In this document: piece by piece, positions 1-14,310 of the stretch
Position numbering within the stretch: position 1 is the first letter of the stretch
Layout of the letters: every line of letters begins with the position of its first letter
Origin: Icerya purchasi
Taxonomy: Eukaryota > Arthropoda > Insecta > Hemiptera > Monophlebidae
Assembly (NCBI GenBank): GCA_039619475.1
Contig: CM077115.1
Coordinates: forward strand, 181,442,106-181,506,105
Length of the DNA: 64,000 nucleotides
Direction: 5' to 3'
The notes under the pieces: generated by a model
Told to the model about the DNA's origin: nothing
Databases searched by the model: none
Seen by the model: the letters and a program-made list of their open reading frames with translations, nothing else
Position numbers and translations under genes: made by a program

Positions 1-890
1 CGATTCAAAAACTTCGCGAGAAAAGTCTCCGACTATGCGATACTTTTAATTAGAGAAATTTTTCCCATTTCTAGAGTAGTACAATTTTTTTTTATTTTTT
101 ATTTTTTTTCCATTTTGGCAGTAAAAAATCAAATTAAAATTCCACGCGAGAATAGAAAAATTCATTCGCGCGCTCACTTCCATAAAATAATTCAAAGGCT
201 TTTTTTCGGTTGCTTCGAAAATGGATATTTTTATCGCAGAGTAAGGAATATTTTCGCTGTTAAGGACCTGGTCGTTAGTCCGTTTTCTTTTTGTGAAATG
301 CATTTTTTCCAAAAAAAAATTATGGTATTGCCGACGAAATATTTCCCGCTGGAAATAAGTCGTTTTTTTTTGTTTCTTTTTCCGTTGAATTATTGGAAAA
401 TCAACTTAAAAAAGTGTGTTTTTTTCCGACTGTACTGGAGAGTGTGCCACTATTGAAGTGGTCTGAGGATGTATGAGATACTCTCTCTCTCTTTCGGATA
501 ATAATAGTCGACATGTTTAGAAAATTCTGAAGTAGTACAGGTTTAGCTTTTGATCGAAATTTTAGATCAGTCTGGGTTTTTACTTTTTTTTTTTTTGCGC
601 TTTTCTTTTTTTTCTTGTAAAAAAATGTATTAGCTAATACAACGTATAATACTGAGGCGGTAAATTAACAAAGAAACAATATTGTAATTCGCATTCATAT
701 ATTTCGCATCTCCGCTCTGCAAACATAAACCTCTTAGAGCGCTTCGGATTGTACTACAATATGTAAACAAAATACGCGCGTATATGTACAGTTGAGATAT
801 GAAAATTAGCACAATTTTTCTTCGGCTATCACGTGGGAAATTTTTTTTCAGGAATTTCGTAACATCAATTTATTCCTCGCTATTATTTTT

Positions 891-923
<33 letters not shown>

Positions 924-2400
924 TACATATCAGACTAAGAATAAAAAATACAACAGAAAAAAAGAAAAAAATCACGTCTGTTTTTGCAAATTTTTTCACA
1001 GTTTCACGGTTTTAGCGCAATGCTATTGAAGGCAAACTGTTAATATTTGCTAGAAAATTTAGTATCACGTTTGGCCATTTGTCTTAACCAGTCGTCTATG
1101 ATCGACTGTTTTAAAGCGCACGGCTAAAAAAAACCGCGTCTATTTTAGCGTTGCAGAATTATTAAATTATGCAATAATTTAGTTCCGATGATGGACGGAG
1201 CAATACCAACGGAGAATGTACCTAATACAAACTGCAAATTGGTTTAAGTCGAAAATTTTTAAATTATTTAATTTGAATTATTTTTCATCCTTTTTTTCAT
1301 TTTTCACCATTTCGAGTATTACGTCTTGTGTATATTAAAACAACTCGAATATGGCCTTAAGCAGCTTCCGATGTACATATATATTTTCAAATTCTTTAGA
1401 ATTAATTTTACCCCTTTCATATAGGCTCAACATTCGCCAATAAAAGCAGAGTGACCGGTTTTTGGCGACACTTAAAATTATCCATATCTGTGTCCGGTAC
1501 AATCTAATTGTATATTATGATTTCTTTCTTTTTTTTTTTTGACCTAGCTTTAAATACCATTTGATGACCATATTATGAAATTGAAAATAATTATTTAAAA
1601 TTCCCAATTTAGTTGAATTCTCGAGTTTTCTTTTTTCAATCGTAGCATAAGAGCAGTGCACAGTCGGTGAAAACTATGATCATGTAAAATTTTACGAATA
1701 CATTTAGACACACTATATCATTCGTATGAAAACCGGTTACCTGGTTTTAATATGGTATTTTTTAAATTTCGAACAGTTCTAATCAATTTCGGTTGAAGAG
1801 ACGACACTATTTCGCCATCTCCTCGGTCTATAGGAAATCGTTTTGCGAACGAACATTTCGGAACATAGTTGTCGCGCGGATGTTCAGCATTTACTGTTGT
1901 ACTTAATTTTCCCGATGCACTTTATAGAACATTGTACTAATATTTATGCTTCGCAAAGCAGCCTCATCTGAAAATAACGTGATTCTCTAGCTTCCTAGAA
2001 AAGTGTTTCTCCCGTTTTTTATAATTTTTGTCTCACCCCACCCAACGATACATATCCTTTTTCTCTTTCACTCTATCGAAAAAATCCGTTGACGGGATTC
2101 CGCGGTAGTGTAATCATCGCGTGTCCTTTTTCATATCCTGCTGGAAAACCAATTCGTATTTACCGAGAATATACAGATTAATAATTCAACGGGACTGGCG
2201 CGCGCGCGGAACTGCAGTGGAAACAGTGCGATAACGACCGAATCCGTAAAATGGTCGTCGACGAATAGCAATGAAGCGTAAAAATACGCGCTCGATTGTT
2301 TTTTGGACATCCGTTGTTCTTTCGATTTTTTTTTTCTTTTCATTTTTCGTTTCGCTTTTGTAAGAATTAGCGTACTTCCTTTGTCTATACAATATCGCCA
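1..2400. other. AT-rich non-coding DNA, no gene seen
   Basis: No recognisable coding sequence. Short open frames here are low-complexity (K/N/F/I-rich) and resemble no family I know. The stretch contains a run of 30 T at 892-921, several shorter T-runs and a CT microsatellite at about 480-493. Confidence 0.7.
892..921. repeat. poly(T) tract, 30 bp
   Basis: Uninterrupted run of 30 T. It could be a simple repeat or the antisense poly(A) tail of an old retroposon. The downstream sequence is not recognisable as a retroelement, so I leave it as a simple repeat. Confidence 0.85.
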
Positions 2401-3330
2401 CCATCATGTTTTAACCTCTAGGGTTGGTAATCCCCCCTCGCCGCGCTCTAACCGGTATTGGCGAACGCAGCGCGAGCGACGGAGACGCCGAGAGCGGTCT
2501 CGCAAGGCACGGCTGTACCGGGCGATGATAGCGATATTAGGAAATAATAAAATGACAGAACGATTACTGTACGCGACGTTTTGTGTGGAAGAAGTAAAAA
2601 TGTCACCTGGGCGGGATTTCGATTGATGTATTCAGCAGGATGTGTAGCAGTAGTGCTCATGCCAACTATTATGTATCCGACCTTCCATTGCGCTCTATTA
2701 TTTTTCAATATACTGGCATCGACGCTCTACAATGGAAACCAAATCTCGGTACAATCGCAGCAACCTTTTAGGGCCTTTGGCGCGTTCAGAATAGCCCGCT
2801 GCCTACGACGACTGTGTCACCGCAAAGATCCATCCTGAGCCTGCCGCTCCTTTTTCACGAGAAAGAATTCGTACCTGTTCCTCGCACGCAGAGACACGCA
2901 GCGAGTTCCAGAGCGAGACAGGAGCGCCTGTTTCTTTTAATTCGCTGCGAGCCCAAACAGCAAAGCGTTCGCTAAACGTTTTAACAACTCTTTTATCCTA
3001 TGAAATCGGTCCTCTTCTCATTATCTACGCATCATCTACTCCTTTTCTTCCGATGATATTTCGTCGTTTCGCTTTATTTCCTCGCTTAGGCTCAGCCCGC
3101 TCCACCGTCTATCTTCACGCTTTCTTCTAAATCTTGGGCGACGTTGCCATTTCAAATTGGACACCATCTGTTGCCGGCGTCGGTGTCCTTGACAGTATTG
3201 GATGCTGCATCACCGTCTCCTATTTAACGGGCACAGCGTTTAACCAGCATTTCCTTTGTGTTCCACACTATGACTCGCCGCTTAATATTTACACTATTTA
3301 TGTCACGCGTGAACAAGCAACAACGGAGAC
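2400..3330. other. GC-richer non-repetitive island, possible regulatory DNA
   Basis: Base composition changes from AT-rich to mixed and CpG-containing sequence with few homopolymers. Open frames on both strands are short, overlap one another and show no domain. This is what a conserved non-coding element cluster or an unannotated exon/UTR would look like; I favour non-coding because no frame stands out. Function is inferred from composition only. Confidence 0.25.
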
Positions 3331-6300
3331 AGTAATTCCGAGGAAAAATAACGCAATTAATAATAACGAATGAAAATATTCAGCCGAGTGATGGTGCGCC
3401 ATCGTTTGCGTGTCTCCGATTCCCTGTCTACACGGAATTCTAATGACGATCGACCAGAACAAAATATGAAACGAAAAAGAGTTATGAACTTTTGTTACGG
3501 TCATCTGTTCTCGCCTGCGATAGAGCTGCAGAAGTTTTTTCGAAAATCGCTTAAAAATCTCTGTAAAATTTGAATTAACGAATGAAAATTAAAAAAGGTA
3601 AATAAACGTTTTGAGATCGAGCACCTTAAATGAAATTTGCCGGAAAAGAGAAAAAACACTGTAGAAAATTACCTTTTTTTTCTAGATTTCGTTTCTAACC
3701 GAAGGGGAGATATTGTCTTAAAAAACCTGTTTCCGTTTTATATTCCAAAAAAAAAAAACGAAAAATGAAAGTCTTTTCAAGGGAATATTTTACCTTTGGT
3801 TAGAAGAGAAAATTAGAAAAAGCACGAAATTTACTGCAGTGTTTTTTCTTCATCCGCGGAAGAAGTCTTTGGCGTATTTCACTTAGTGGTCAATTTTAAG
3901 ATGTCTTTGTTATTAAATCTTTGCTCTATCCTATTAACTAATTAACAAAAAAGGGAGAGGATGTATAGGAACACTATGCATACCACATCATGCTCGTTGG
4001 AAATCTATCGCGTTTCTTTTAACTGAATATCCAAACGACGGAAATTAGACTAATTTAAGAGAGAATGAAACACCTATAAATCTATAAAATTACATTCATT
4101 TTAACTGAACCTTTTCTTCGCTAACATCATCGCAGAAAGAGCGTAATGTTAGACGCTTAATTGTAAATTTATTGTACAACGAATATTTGTACGTCGAATA
4201 AAAATATAAGAATGTATTTCCATCCCATCGGGGCAATGTAACGTGCGACATACAATAAGAAAAACTTTCCAAAGACAGCCGCGCGATTTGACCCTAGATA
4301 ACAAGTGAAGGAAATTAGTGTAATTTGTTGATTAATGCATCGGAATATATAACCAGATCAAAATTAGACCGGGATTTAGTTGTCTCGCATATTTTGTAAT
4401 GTCCCATAGATTATGAAATTAAGCTTTTCATGATGTTGTTTTTTTTTTTGTTTTTTTTTTGAATCCAGCGGACCTATGAGGAGTGCAAGTTGCCCCTTTC
4501 AAGAACATACGAAATCTTCAGAAATGACAAAAGAAGGGCTCGGTGGTTCTGCTAGTGTCCAATGCATAAAAATTTTCGAAAGAAAACGGCTACTTGAAAT
4601 CAATAAGCCGGGAGAGATGCGATTATTGAAAAATCAACATTATCTTTTTTTGAATATCATCGAATAAGTTCAATGGAATTTAGTACGTATTTTTTTGTTT
4701 TTCGTTTTTTTTCTGTTTTTCCAATACAATAATTCAAATGCCGTAAAAAAGTATAGTAAGCATGTGCTATCTTAAATTTCCGTTCAATGATCCTCTCAAT
4801 CCCGCAACCTTAATATTGCACTTGTAAACTTCATTGCACTCTAAAAAAGTGTAAATATTTGAACTGTTTAGAATAATCAATCTGATTCTCTACTTCGTCT
4901 GATCGCTTTGTTATAACATAATAATAGTAGTACACTGCGAACTACGACACATCGAAATACGCTAATTTCGTTTGCCTACCGCAGTCAAGTAACGCTAGGG
5001 GGGGGGGCAGTTAAGGGAAAGATCGATTTTATTCATTTTCAATTAGGCGATTAAATAATTCAGAACAGGAAAATTTTACAAATAGTTTTTTAATCACGCG
5101 TTTACATTAAATTTAGACGGATAAACGAGGTTAATTAAATTAATAATATACGAAAATATCGGAGTTTCTAGTAAAATTGAACTACCGAGGCCGTTATAAG
5201 GTGCCCCCGATGTATGTTGACATGTAAATTCGTGCAATGTTTTAACTAATTTTAAATTAGGGAATAAATTAATAATTAAGGGAAAAAAGGTAATTTTTTA
5301 AAGTTCTTATTTTCCGTTAAAAGAACTTTTCTGTCGTATTTTAAAATTTAAAATCGAAAATGCTCGATTAGAGAAATTAAACTGATTTCGAAATAAAAAC
5401 TTCAGCTTATCGAATTCAATTTTGAGTTTATTAACAAAGTATAAATTTAAAATGACCAAAATAGGTACAGTCGAGGGGGTATTCTGCGTGTTCGGTTAAA
5501 GATAATCATAGTTTACTTTTTTTGTCTGTAGTACTTTCAACTACAAATTGTAGTTCAATAAAGTTCTGGTAATATTAGTAGACTAATAAAGAATTTTTAA
5601 GCAATTTGGCGTCACAAAAGAATGATTTCACACTTGTTTCTCTGAACTTTCTTAAACTTTTCGAAAAAACAAGTTGATTTTTTTTTCTTTTGAAAACTAA
5701 CGAGCTTTTAATCGATGTATGCCTAAAAAAAATCCAAACTTCCAAATTACCGGGATCCTGAATGTCCAATTTTGGAGTCAGAAATTTGGCTCTACGCTTA
5801 ACTAAAAAAATTTCTTTTAATATGTTCACGTTTATAAGCTACTTAAAAATTCATAACTTAAATCTTCGAAAAGAGGTACATTTTCTTCTTACTTTCTCGA
5901 ACTTCCTGTCAAATATAAAGTTTTTCCTTTAACGAAATACCGGTTGGTTGCGGTCGAACTTTCGATACACGACCGGAAAGAAAACTGTTTCCCTTCGAGT
6001 TTTTTCACGATACACATGTTCTCGGTGTTTTTCTTTGCGGCTTTTGGCGCCCCCCCCAAAGTGTAATCACATGTTTTAAGGAATATTTTCTGAAACGGCG
6101 TTTCAACATTTATGCGTGAAATTCCGAATGTTGCATATTGAAACGTTCCTGAATTATTGAATACTGTTTAATTTTTTTAAACAGGATTTTTGAAGCACTT
6201 GATTAGGGTGTTCGGAAAATGTTCGAAATATATCACAATTATAAAACAATATCACATATTCTGAATTAAAAATGAAATGCCGTTGGAAACATTGAGTATT

Positions 6301-9300
6301 GAAACATCGAAATTACCCCATTTCACTTCAAATTTTTTCGACTATCTTCTTGCTTGTAACTCTGTTTATTCTATATATTAATTCTGCAAATTAATTCTAT
6401 GTTATTGACTAATGTGAAAATTTTATTTTCGACGAACAAAATTAGAACGGTGATGTAGTAATTGTTGAATTTTTGTCTACTTTTGATTTTTATTAATTAC
6501 TGACGTCAACGAATCTAAAGGAACTTCTTCGTGCCCTAATAAGAATATACATATATATTTTTTGCAATGGTAAAAAACTATTGCCCAAAATTTAGGAATA
6601 GTAAAGGTACAATTTGTAAATTTATATCTACTATACTTCCAGTTTTAAGTTAAACGTTTCACCGCTGTGTAGTAGAAATAATTAGTTTTAAGTGATACAA
6701 TGTAACTCCAAAAGTATAGTAATTTTTAAACTAATTGAATTTCAAGGGAAAAAAAAATCAAATGAAATTTTCAATTTAATATACAAAATTAAAATTATAC
6801 GCATGCAATTAAGACGCTTATTCAGAAAATATTCTTTAAAACAATCCGTTATTTTGGACACGTCAAAAAAAATTACCCCTAAAAAAAAAATCACTTAAAA
6901 ACCGGTCATTAAAACAACAATTGAACGCAGCATCGCAATAAATGAACATTTTTGACAACTAATTAATTTAACTCGCCGCTTTGGGGCAAATAACGGTATG
7001 TAGTCATAAATTACGTCTACAGAAGTTGAAAAAAGCAAAATATATTTCAAACACGTACGGAATTTTGTAAAAGATATTTTATTGCTTCAAAAAGAAATAA
7101 TTTTTTTCAACCTTGTTTTTTTTTTTTTTGGATAATCTAATTAATAATTTACAAAATCTTTCGAAGGGCATAAATATGTTCTTTTCGCGACCCACCGGTT
7201 ACTTACTGGAAAGGGGTTGTACGTTTGGAAGAGGAAATAGTGAAATCAGGTGCACGAAGAAAATTTCTAGATTGTTGAAAGTGAGTACGAAAAAAAACAA
7301 ATAAAAAAGGTATTTTAGAACATATTAAGTAGTATTGTATCATTTGCACGCGAAACAAACGTATAACTTTTTTCCAGCACCTTCTAGACGCCTTTATATC
7401 CGTTTACCGGGTTTTCCACATTCTCCATCACCGATTGTATTATCCTCTATAATAAGCGTTGCTTTTATAGTACAAAATAGTATACACTGCTGTATGGAAA
7501 AAAAAATATTAGCACTAGGGGTTATAAAATAAACAATTTACGATTCTTTTTTTTTGGGGGGGGGGGTCAAGATTAGGGTTGGCAAACATCACCTGTTTCA
7601 TACCATTTTGCTTGTAACTACAGCGGGGTGTAAAACCCTTGGGATTCATCTTAAAAATCCACACGATTGTTCACATCAACTCGAAAATGCCGGCCGAACG
7701 AATGTAGGTTTTCTCTTAAGCATGCTGAAAGTGCATCGGAATAATAACGATATTTGAAGCGAAACTAGCCACGAGGTGCCTCCGACCTTTTTTCTATTTG
7801 CAAAATGGCGCACTGTACAGGTATTAAAAAAGAATAATCGCCCTCGTTACGAAAAGGACCGAAAAAACAGACGAAATGATTGTTTTAATCCGAAAAGAGG
7901 GCTTAATCGTATTGTATACGTTTAAATTTATATGAACTTTTTAAAGTTTAATTTGAAGCAAAAAATATATAGTATATGTTTTATATTTATGGGTAATTTA
8001 AAAGAAACCGTTCTAAATGATAGCTATAATTGTCGTTATTCCCTTTACGGTATATTATGCTGTAACCATGAGAGTAAGATACAAGTGAATGGTTATAAAT
8101 ATTAAGCAAAAAAAAAATCATCGCGAGGTGTTTTCAATACTTGGATGTGGCAGCATGGCGATTGGACACAATCGGCAATTAACAAAACTATTCCTCAACT
8201 TTTACCTCCGGAAAAAAAAAAAACTAGAAAATATCAACAGAACAATCCCCATTTTAGTATTGATTAAATAAATTTAATAAATGTTGACACATTATATTAC
8301 ATTTCGGAAATAAATGGAAGTGAGTAAACAAAATATTGTGTTCCCAATAATACACTTATTGTTGAAAACGTTCTCAGAACTACCTCATCTTCACCTAAAT
8401 AACATCTCGACGAGGTCTCAAAAACAGAGTTTATTTATATATGTCAGCTGGTTATCCGTGACTTCGTCCTCATTGCTGAAATGTTCAATTTTTTCTATAT
8501 AGCGAATTCTGTATTTCTGCTAAAGATCCGTTCTTTTTTTTTGACAATCTCTGACTTTATTTCTTCTATTTAGAGTTTCGTTTTTGGCTATATTACTAAT
8601 GTAGAAATCAAAACGAACTTTAAGTGAAGTTCACGACATTTAACTACAGCAGTTGGTGAGGATATTATATTTCTATGTAATGAAGCTCTTGTCGTAAGAT
8701 TCTTTAATAATTTCTCTGTAATTCATAAAATATATTCAAATAAAATATATTTCCTTTAATAGACTATCAGTAATTCAGAATGGAGTTACTAAATTTCGTA
8801 ACTAAATGTTTCAAAAAATGGTGAAGTATTATCGTATGGGATTATTTATAATATAATCCTTTTACATAATACTTATGATTATGCTGTAATTTAATACTAC
8901 GTCTATGTTATATAGTTATGTTCCACGGCTTATTTGGCACTCTTTTTATTCTGCGTTGAATTAATTCCTTTCTTTATTACTTCTACACTATTCCGTTTTC
9001 CTTTTACTATTCACTTACTTTCTATGAACTGCCCGCCTACTTATTATCTGTGCGCTTCTTTGAGCTTTAAGCGTTAATGATTTTCAATTATTTTTCTTCT
9101 TTAATTAACCTTTTTTATTGTAAACCAAAATATAGAGGAATATATGTGTTAGTGTTAAAATTCCAACATTTAACAGAGTTGTTAATTCTTTTTTTTTTTC
9201 TTTTTCTTACACAGATGTAGGATGTACTTTTGCGACATTGAAGTAACGTTGCCAATCATAACACTTTAAGATTAAAAATATATTTTTACTGTCAAAGTAA

Positions 9301-12300
9301 TAGATCTACAATTTTGCTATGTTAGGCTGAAAATGTTCTAACAAAATTGTAGTTATTGTCCGGAATAATTTATGCTGAAATGTTTTTGCCATGTAGAAGT
9401 ATTTGTCATATCATAATTGTTATATAAATGTGACTAATTTTTTTACATGTTCCAGTTGTAATTTTATACACTGCCTTTAATACTATGCTAGTTTTACTTA
9501 CTTCTTTTTGTGTGGCACTGAATCTTCATTTCCTTCCGATGTTTTTTTCTTTCCATCATCTACGCGTTTAAATTTTCGATGTAATCATATAAAAATTTAA
9601 AAATTTTCTCTATTTGTTTTCTAATAAGCAATTTAGATATAAAAGATAACATACATGTTTTCAATTTGAAATAAAACATGTTGTGTTCCCTAAAAAGTCA
9701 CTCTTTATCTAAAGTATTTTCTTTCTCTTTTTCCTGGAAAACTCCATAATTTACGTATCACACTAAATATCAGTAAACTAATAAAGCGGGTGGGATTTTA
9801 GGAACATAGCAGTGAACTTCGAGTGGAATAACTTGCAAATGTGGGGTTGTCGTTCGTTTACATTAAACGTTTTAGTAGTATTTTTTCATTTTTCTGTTTT
9901 GCGTATTATTTGTTTTAGCTTTTAAGCGTTTTTGTTGTTTCCTCGAAAAGACAAAAAAAGAAAAAAGAAACTTTAATAGAGCAATCAAATGACACAAAAA
10001 AAGTGCTCATACACGCATCATTTCCACGGAACCCGATTCAGAATTACCTTCTTCGACATGACTCTGAATTTCGACAATTATGACGCGTTGCTAATACGAA
10101 ATCAGCTCGTCTGTTTTTTGTTTTTTATCCGCCGAATTAACGAAATCCTAAATTTAAGCGAAATAAGAATGAGGCAAAATGTGGCGATTTTCCGAATTAC
10201 CCCCCTTTTTTGGTTCAGATATAAATTTGTAGATTTTCTTGATAGTGCGTACGTGCTATAATTATCAAAATAAGAGTTAAAGATGCAAAGAAACATTGTT
10301 TAGAAATCACATTGATTACGAAATGTTTCTTTTTACATTTTTTGACTTTTATTCTTGATAATAATATACGGCTGTATATCATTGCAAACCGAATAGCTAA
10401 TTTCGTTGTTAACTGATATTACGGATATCGTGAAAAGTGTGCAATTTAAAACAGCTTTGAAAAAATTCCGTACTATTCCTTTTTTGATGGATATATTAGT
10501 TGAACTTTGCAATTTCGGCATTGTAAGAACTTCGGTAACCGATTGGTTGTTGGTAATATTGTTTTTAAACTCCAAAATCAATCGACTTTTTAGTGCACCG
10601 AGTAGATTGTGTAAAATTTCCATTTTATGAATTCGTATTTCAAGCATTTTACACTTATAAACTGTTTTCTATTCGAAAATTATGCGATCATCATGCGTAA
10701 TGCCTCTATTTTATTCGATGTACGTCTCCTCTGAAATACGTGTACATATGAAATTCTTTTAGAAATTTAAGAATACTCGTGTTAACATGTTTCGATTATT
10801 TTCGAAAATAAGCTAAAAACTAAACTGCACCCCGAAAACCAGTTGATCGGAACCTTTTAAAGCAAAATTTCAGTCAGCTTTGACGCAACGTTGCTCTAGA
10901 TGAAACCAGTAACATCCCGAAGAGGGGGAAAAAGTACAAACACCGATTAAGAGAAAAAAAGATGGATAGATTCAAAAACCGAATAATTACTTTACAAAAA
11001 ACAAAAGACCTAGTGTCAGTGTAGTCGCCGATAGACACGAGAGTTTTAAAACGTGAAAACGGATGTTCAGCGAAACCGAAATAATTTTTGGCGGACTTTT
11101 CAGTAGGAAATATCTTTTGATTAATCGGACCGCTCTTATCCTTTTTGAAACTCCGAAAAGGACTTTTTCAAATGGAAGGTGGCTCACTAGAACGATGTGG
11201 ATAACGAGGGAATTTTATTTAACGAAGGGGCTACATTTAAAATATTTCCAGACGCCGATACCGAGAAATGGAAATCGAAATTATCGTTGTTATCGGCAAC
11301 TACGCATCAACCGAGTATTTACAAATTACGTATTTTTGATGAATCGGAGGTAAGAAGTTAATCTGTGATATTTAAAAACCGTACAGCTGTTTTTCTACGT
11401 AAAGCTAGAAAAGAAGTTATAAACATTTTACAAAGTAATAAATTCACAATATTCCGCCGAACACGAATAATAAAACGCGTTATAAAATTATATATAAAAA
11501 CAGACGAATCATATTGAAAATATTAAAAAAAATTGACTGGGCTTCGACGAATTTCGAAGGCTTCGAAATTTTGTCCCGCCGTTAAATATTACATCCTGTA
11601 ACGTTTAATGGTTTCGTGCACTTTATGTAGTGTTCCGGTAACAAAACTTTACAAATGTGAAAAGCTCAAGTACAAATAAAGTGCCTCAAAGTTGAATAAT
11701 AATTTTAACAATACGAAAAAAAAATCGATAAATGAATTTACAACTATTCAAATTAATCGCGTTTCTGCTGAGCGGTTTTTTCTCTGCTCTGTCATTCTTT
11801 CTAAAACAAAACACACTTTAATAGAGATTTTTAATTCGGTGTCTATTAAACGAGGTGATGCACTGAAAGAACGAGTATAGATTTATAAATAACACCATCT
11901 TTTACAAAAATCTGTCTACTATCGCTGCTACACACGCATGTGCACGGGGGATGTGGAGATAGCAAAAAAAAAAAAAAATAAAAAAATAAACTTATACCAC
12001 ATACCTGTGTTCAGATTAGCGAGGAAAAAGACGAAAAAAAATAATATTTTTCATTTGGCCGTTTTAAAAATTTATATTTTTCGTATGTTTGGACGGAGAA
12101 AAAAATTTCGTAGCAGGTCGAAAAAAATTCATACCTTCTTCGGGAACGATAATAATGAAAAACGGATTTTTTGTATTTCCATTCTATTTTATTTTTCCGT
12201 TCTCGGCTTAGCAGAAGTATGTAGAAAGATACGAGTCTCATCGATCATCGTTAGGAACGATTTGAAGTGCGCGTACTTACATCGGGAGAGAGAGATGTTC

Positions 12301-12660
12301 TGCTAAGTTGTGTTGTACGACAGGTTATTAACAAGTTTTACAAATGTACTCTGCCTCCTTGTTATGTGTGCTCGCCGGTGATATGTTTGACATATTCGCT
12401 TACGGAGGGAATAAACATATATCGTATATATTAATAGAAAAATATGTCTTAACGAATTATGTCTTTTCGAAAGGGGGGCGGGCCGAGGGAGGAGACGAGT
12501 AAAAAGAATATTGAAGATGATGGAAACCGTTTTTAGATATTCCGATAATCCGAACAGAAGATACCACGGGGGGAAAAAAAGATAGCGACCGATAGTGTGT
12601 CTGCGCGCAGAGACGTATAAAATATACACTAGGCACAATACACATACGTATAAATATATA
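3330..12660. other. Long AT-rich stretch without genes
   Basis: About 9 kb of AT-rich sequence with many A/T homopolymers, a G-run near 5000, a C-run near 6050, and T- and G-runs at about 7547-7566. Open frames such as 5575-5829 and 10333-10647 are low-complexity and give no recognisable protein family. I found no transposase, reverse transcriptase, tRNA or terminal repeat here. Confidence 0.65.
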
Positions 12661-12680
12661 TGTACACAAATTTATATAGA

Positions 12681-12772
12681 AATAAAGAGAGACAGAAAGA
12701 GAGAAAGAGAGAAAGATAGATAGATAGATAGATAGATGGGTAGATAGATAGATAGATGGATAAATAGATATA
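12681..12772. repeat. (GA/GAAA)n grading into (GATA)n microsatellite
   Basis: A purine-rich GAGAAA-type stretch passes directly into repeated GATA units with occasional GATG interruptions. The change of unit along one tract is directly visible. Confidence 0.9.
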
Positions 12773-12929
12773 GGGCCGTTCTCTCTGCATATGACCTGTG
12801 CATCGGAGAGCAGATATATATTATTAAAAGTTCTAGGTTCGCGATGCTATCGAGTTGTCCGGGATATTATTAAGAATATAAGTATTGACTAGGTTGGTTC
12901 GGAACACAATGGAACGGAGATAGCGCGTT

Positions 12930-13350
12930 TTTAGTTTAATATCACATTGTACGCGTCTAGAGCGCATTCTGTGACATCGGCGGGCGACAGATCAGCAACC
13001 GACCCTAGCCACGATAATATGTTTACCTGGCCGTTGGAGATTAGTGTGCGGTTTGTCGTGGGGTTGATGTAGTATTTTGTGCAGATGCGACTTGCTCTGC
13101 TCGGCGACCGGCACAATGGCAGAATGGCATTTTTCAGAACCTTTTGTGCCACAGACGATTAAATCTCCCTATGAAGCCAGCCCGCACCAAAATAGAACGA
13201 AAACGCCTGATAATTTCGACCTACCACGCGAATCGGCGCACCGGCAGTCACGCAGCCAGCCGTTTTACTCGATCGCTATATCGATAAAAAACAATCAGTC
13301 CTCCATTAATAACCGATATTACATTTTATACGTTCCAGCTTTTTAAATAA
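12930..13350. other. GC-richer island, candidate conserved non-coding element
   Basis: Mixed-composition, CpG-containing, non-repetitive sequence between AT-rich flanks. It contains homeodomain-like TTAAT/ATTAA cores near 13303-13310. Both strands have short open frames (12931-13152 minus and 13077-13346 plus), but neither resembles a known protein, and their overlap argues against coding. A regulatory role is inferred only. Confidence 0.3.
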
Positions 13351-14190
13351 CAACCGGCCCATCGCTCAGGAATTCGACAAACATCTTTCCCCGTTAATTA
13401 CCAGTGCACACTAACATATTTGCGTGTTTTCGAAATTAACTCGGGTGCATTCGTAAAATTTATTTATAGCGAAAACTTAAAAAATACGATGCGATAAAAT
13501 AAAATAGATGATGTGGATGCGAGTTTACATGTTTATCGTGGTTTTATCAAAGTTGTAATTGGTTCGGTGGACAAATTGCTTGACGAATTACAGTGGCTAA
13601 AAAATGCTGTCTTCACATATCAGATATATATATATATACATATAAATAAATATTTTACCGGATGTAATTCAAACATTTTGCTGATTTTTCTTCATTTTAC
13701 CATTTCAAGTGAAGAAAAAAAAGGGAAATAAAAACCCATCATCGTAGAGAATAGCAAAAAAAAGTAAAACTAAAAGGTTTTACATTTGGTGAAATACTTA
13801 TGTTTCCGTTAACTTCGCCTTCCGACGCTTGTTGTTGTGCTTTATGAAAATTATGGTATGTACGTAATATTTTTAAAAATTTCAAAGCGGAGGAAAAATT
13901 ACCATTCGAAAATGACAGATTTACAAGCGCCATCTGTTTAATAGTGGCCATACGGCGGTGCGATTAAGCGTGATTTCGGTGTAATGCAGCGATGTTTGTT
14001 CGTTATCAAGATTCAATAGATAATAATTATAAGAAATTTAATATATGATATATAATAGATATTGAGTATTGGAAATTGTTATAAATCTTTATGACTAGTA
14101 ATAATAATTTTGTTTTTTTCTATTTTTCCGTGCTGTTTATTACTGAAATAAAAAAATAGTGCTCTTAAGAAGACGGGAATTTCAATGCGA
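13350..14190. other. AT-rich DNA, no gene seen
   Basis: No recognisable coding or mobile-element sequence apart from a short (TA)n at about 13622-13638 and a CTCF-like 10-mer at 13927-13936, listed separately. Confidence 0.6.
13927..13936 (-). promoter_or_regulatory. CTCF-like core motif (CAGATGGCGC on minus)
   Basis: The minus-strand 10-mer CAGATGGCGC fits the shared core of animal CTCF sites (AG[A/G][T/G]GGCGC). The identical 10-mer recurs on the minus strand at 35592-35601. The match is to sequence alone; binding is not shown. Confidence 0.25.
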
Positions 14191-14310
14191 CGCGCAACTC
14201 TCAGCGGCTGTGTATCTGAGACTGAAACTCGGCCGATATATTATTTAATTGGCCAGCATAATTTTTAATTCGATAAAGATTTTAATTACCGGCGCCATAA
14301 AATTATGGTT
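14190..14310. other. Small island with clustered homeodomain-type sites
   Basis: A block of mixed composition contains several TTAATT / TAATT cores in about 70 bp (14248-14310), together with GGCC and GGCGCC. Clustered homeodomain cores in otherwise unique DNA suggest an enhancer fragment, but this is inference. Confidence 0.25.

Noticed and set aside
46..456. Overlapping open frames of 88 and 113 codons on both strands
   Set aside because: Low-complexity K/N/F-rich residues from AT-rich DNA; no domain on either strand.
10333..10647. 104-codon minus-strand frame
   Set aside because: A plus-strand frame overlaps it, composition follows AT bias and no family is recognisable.
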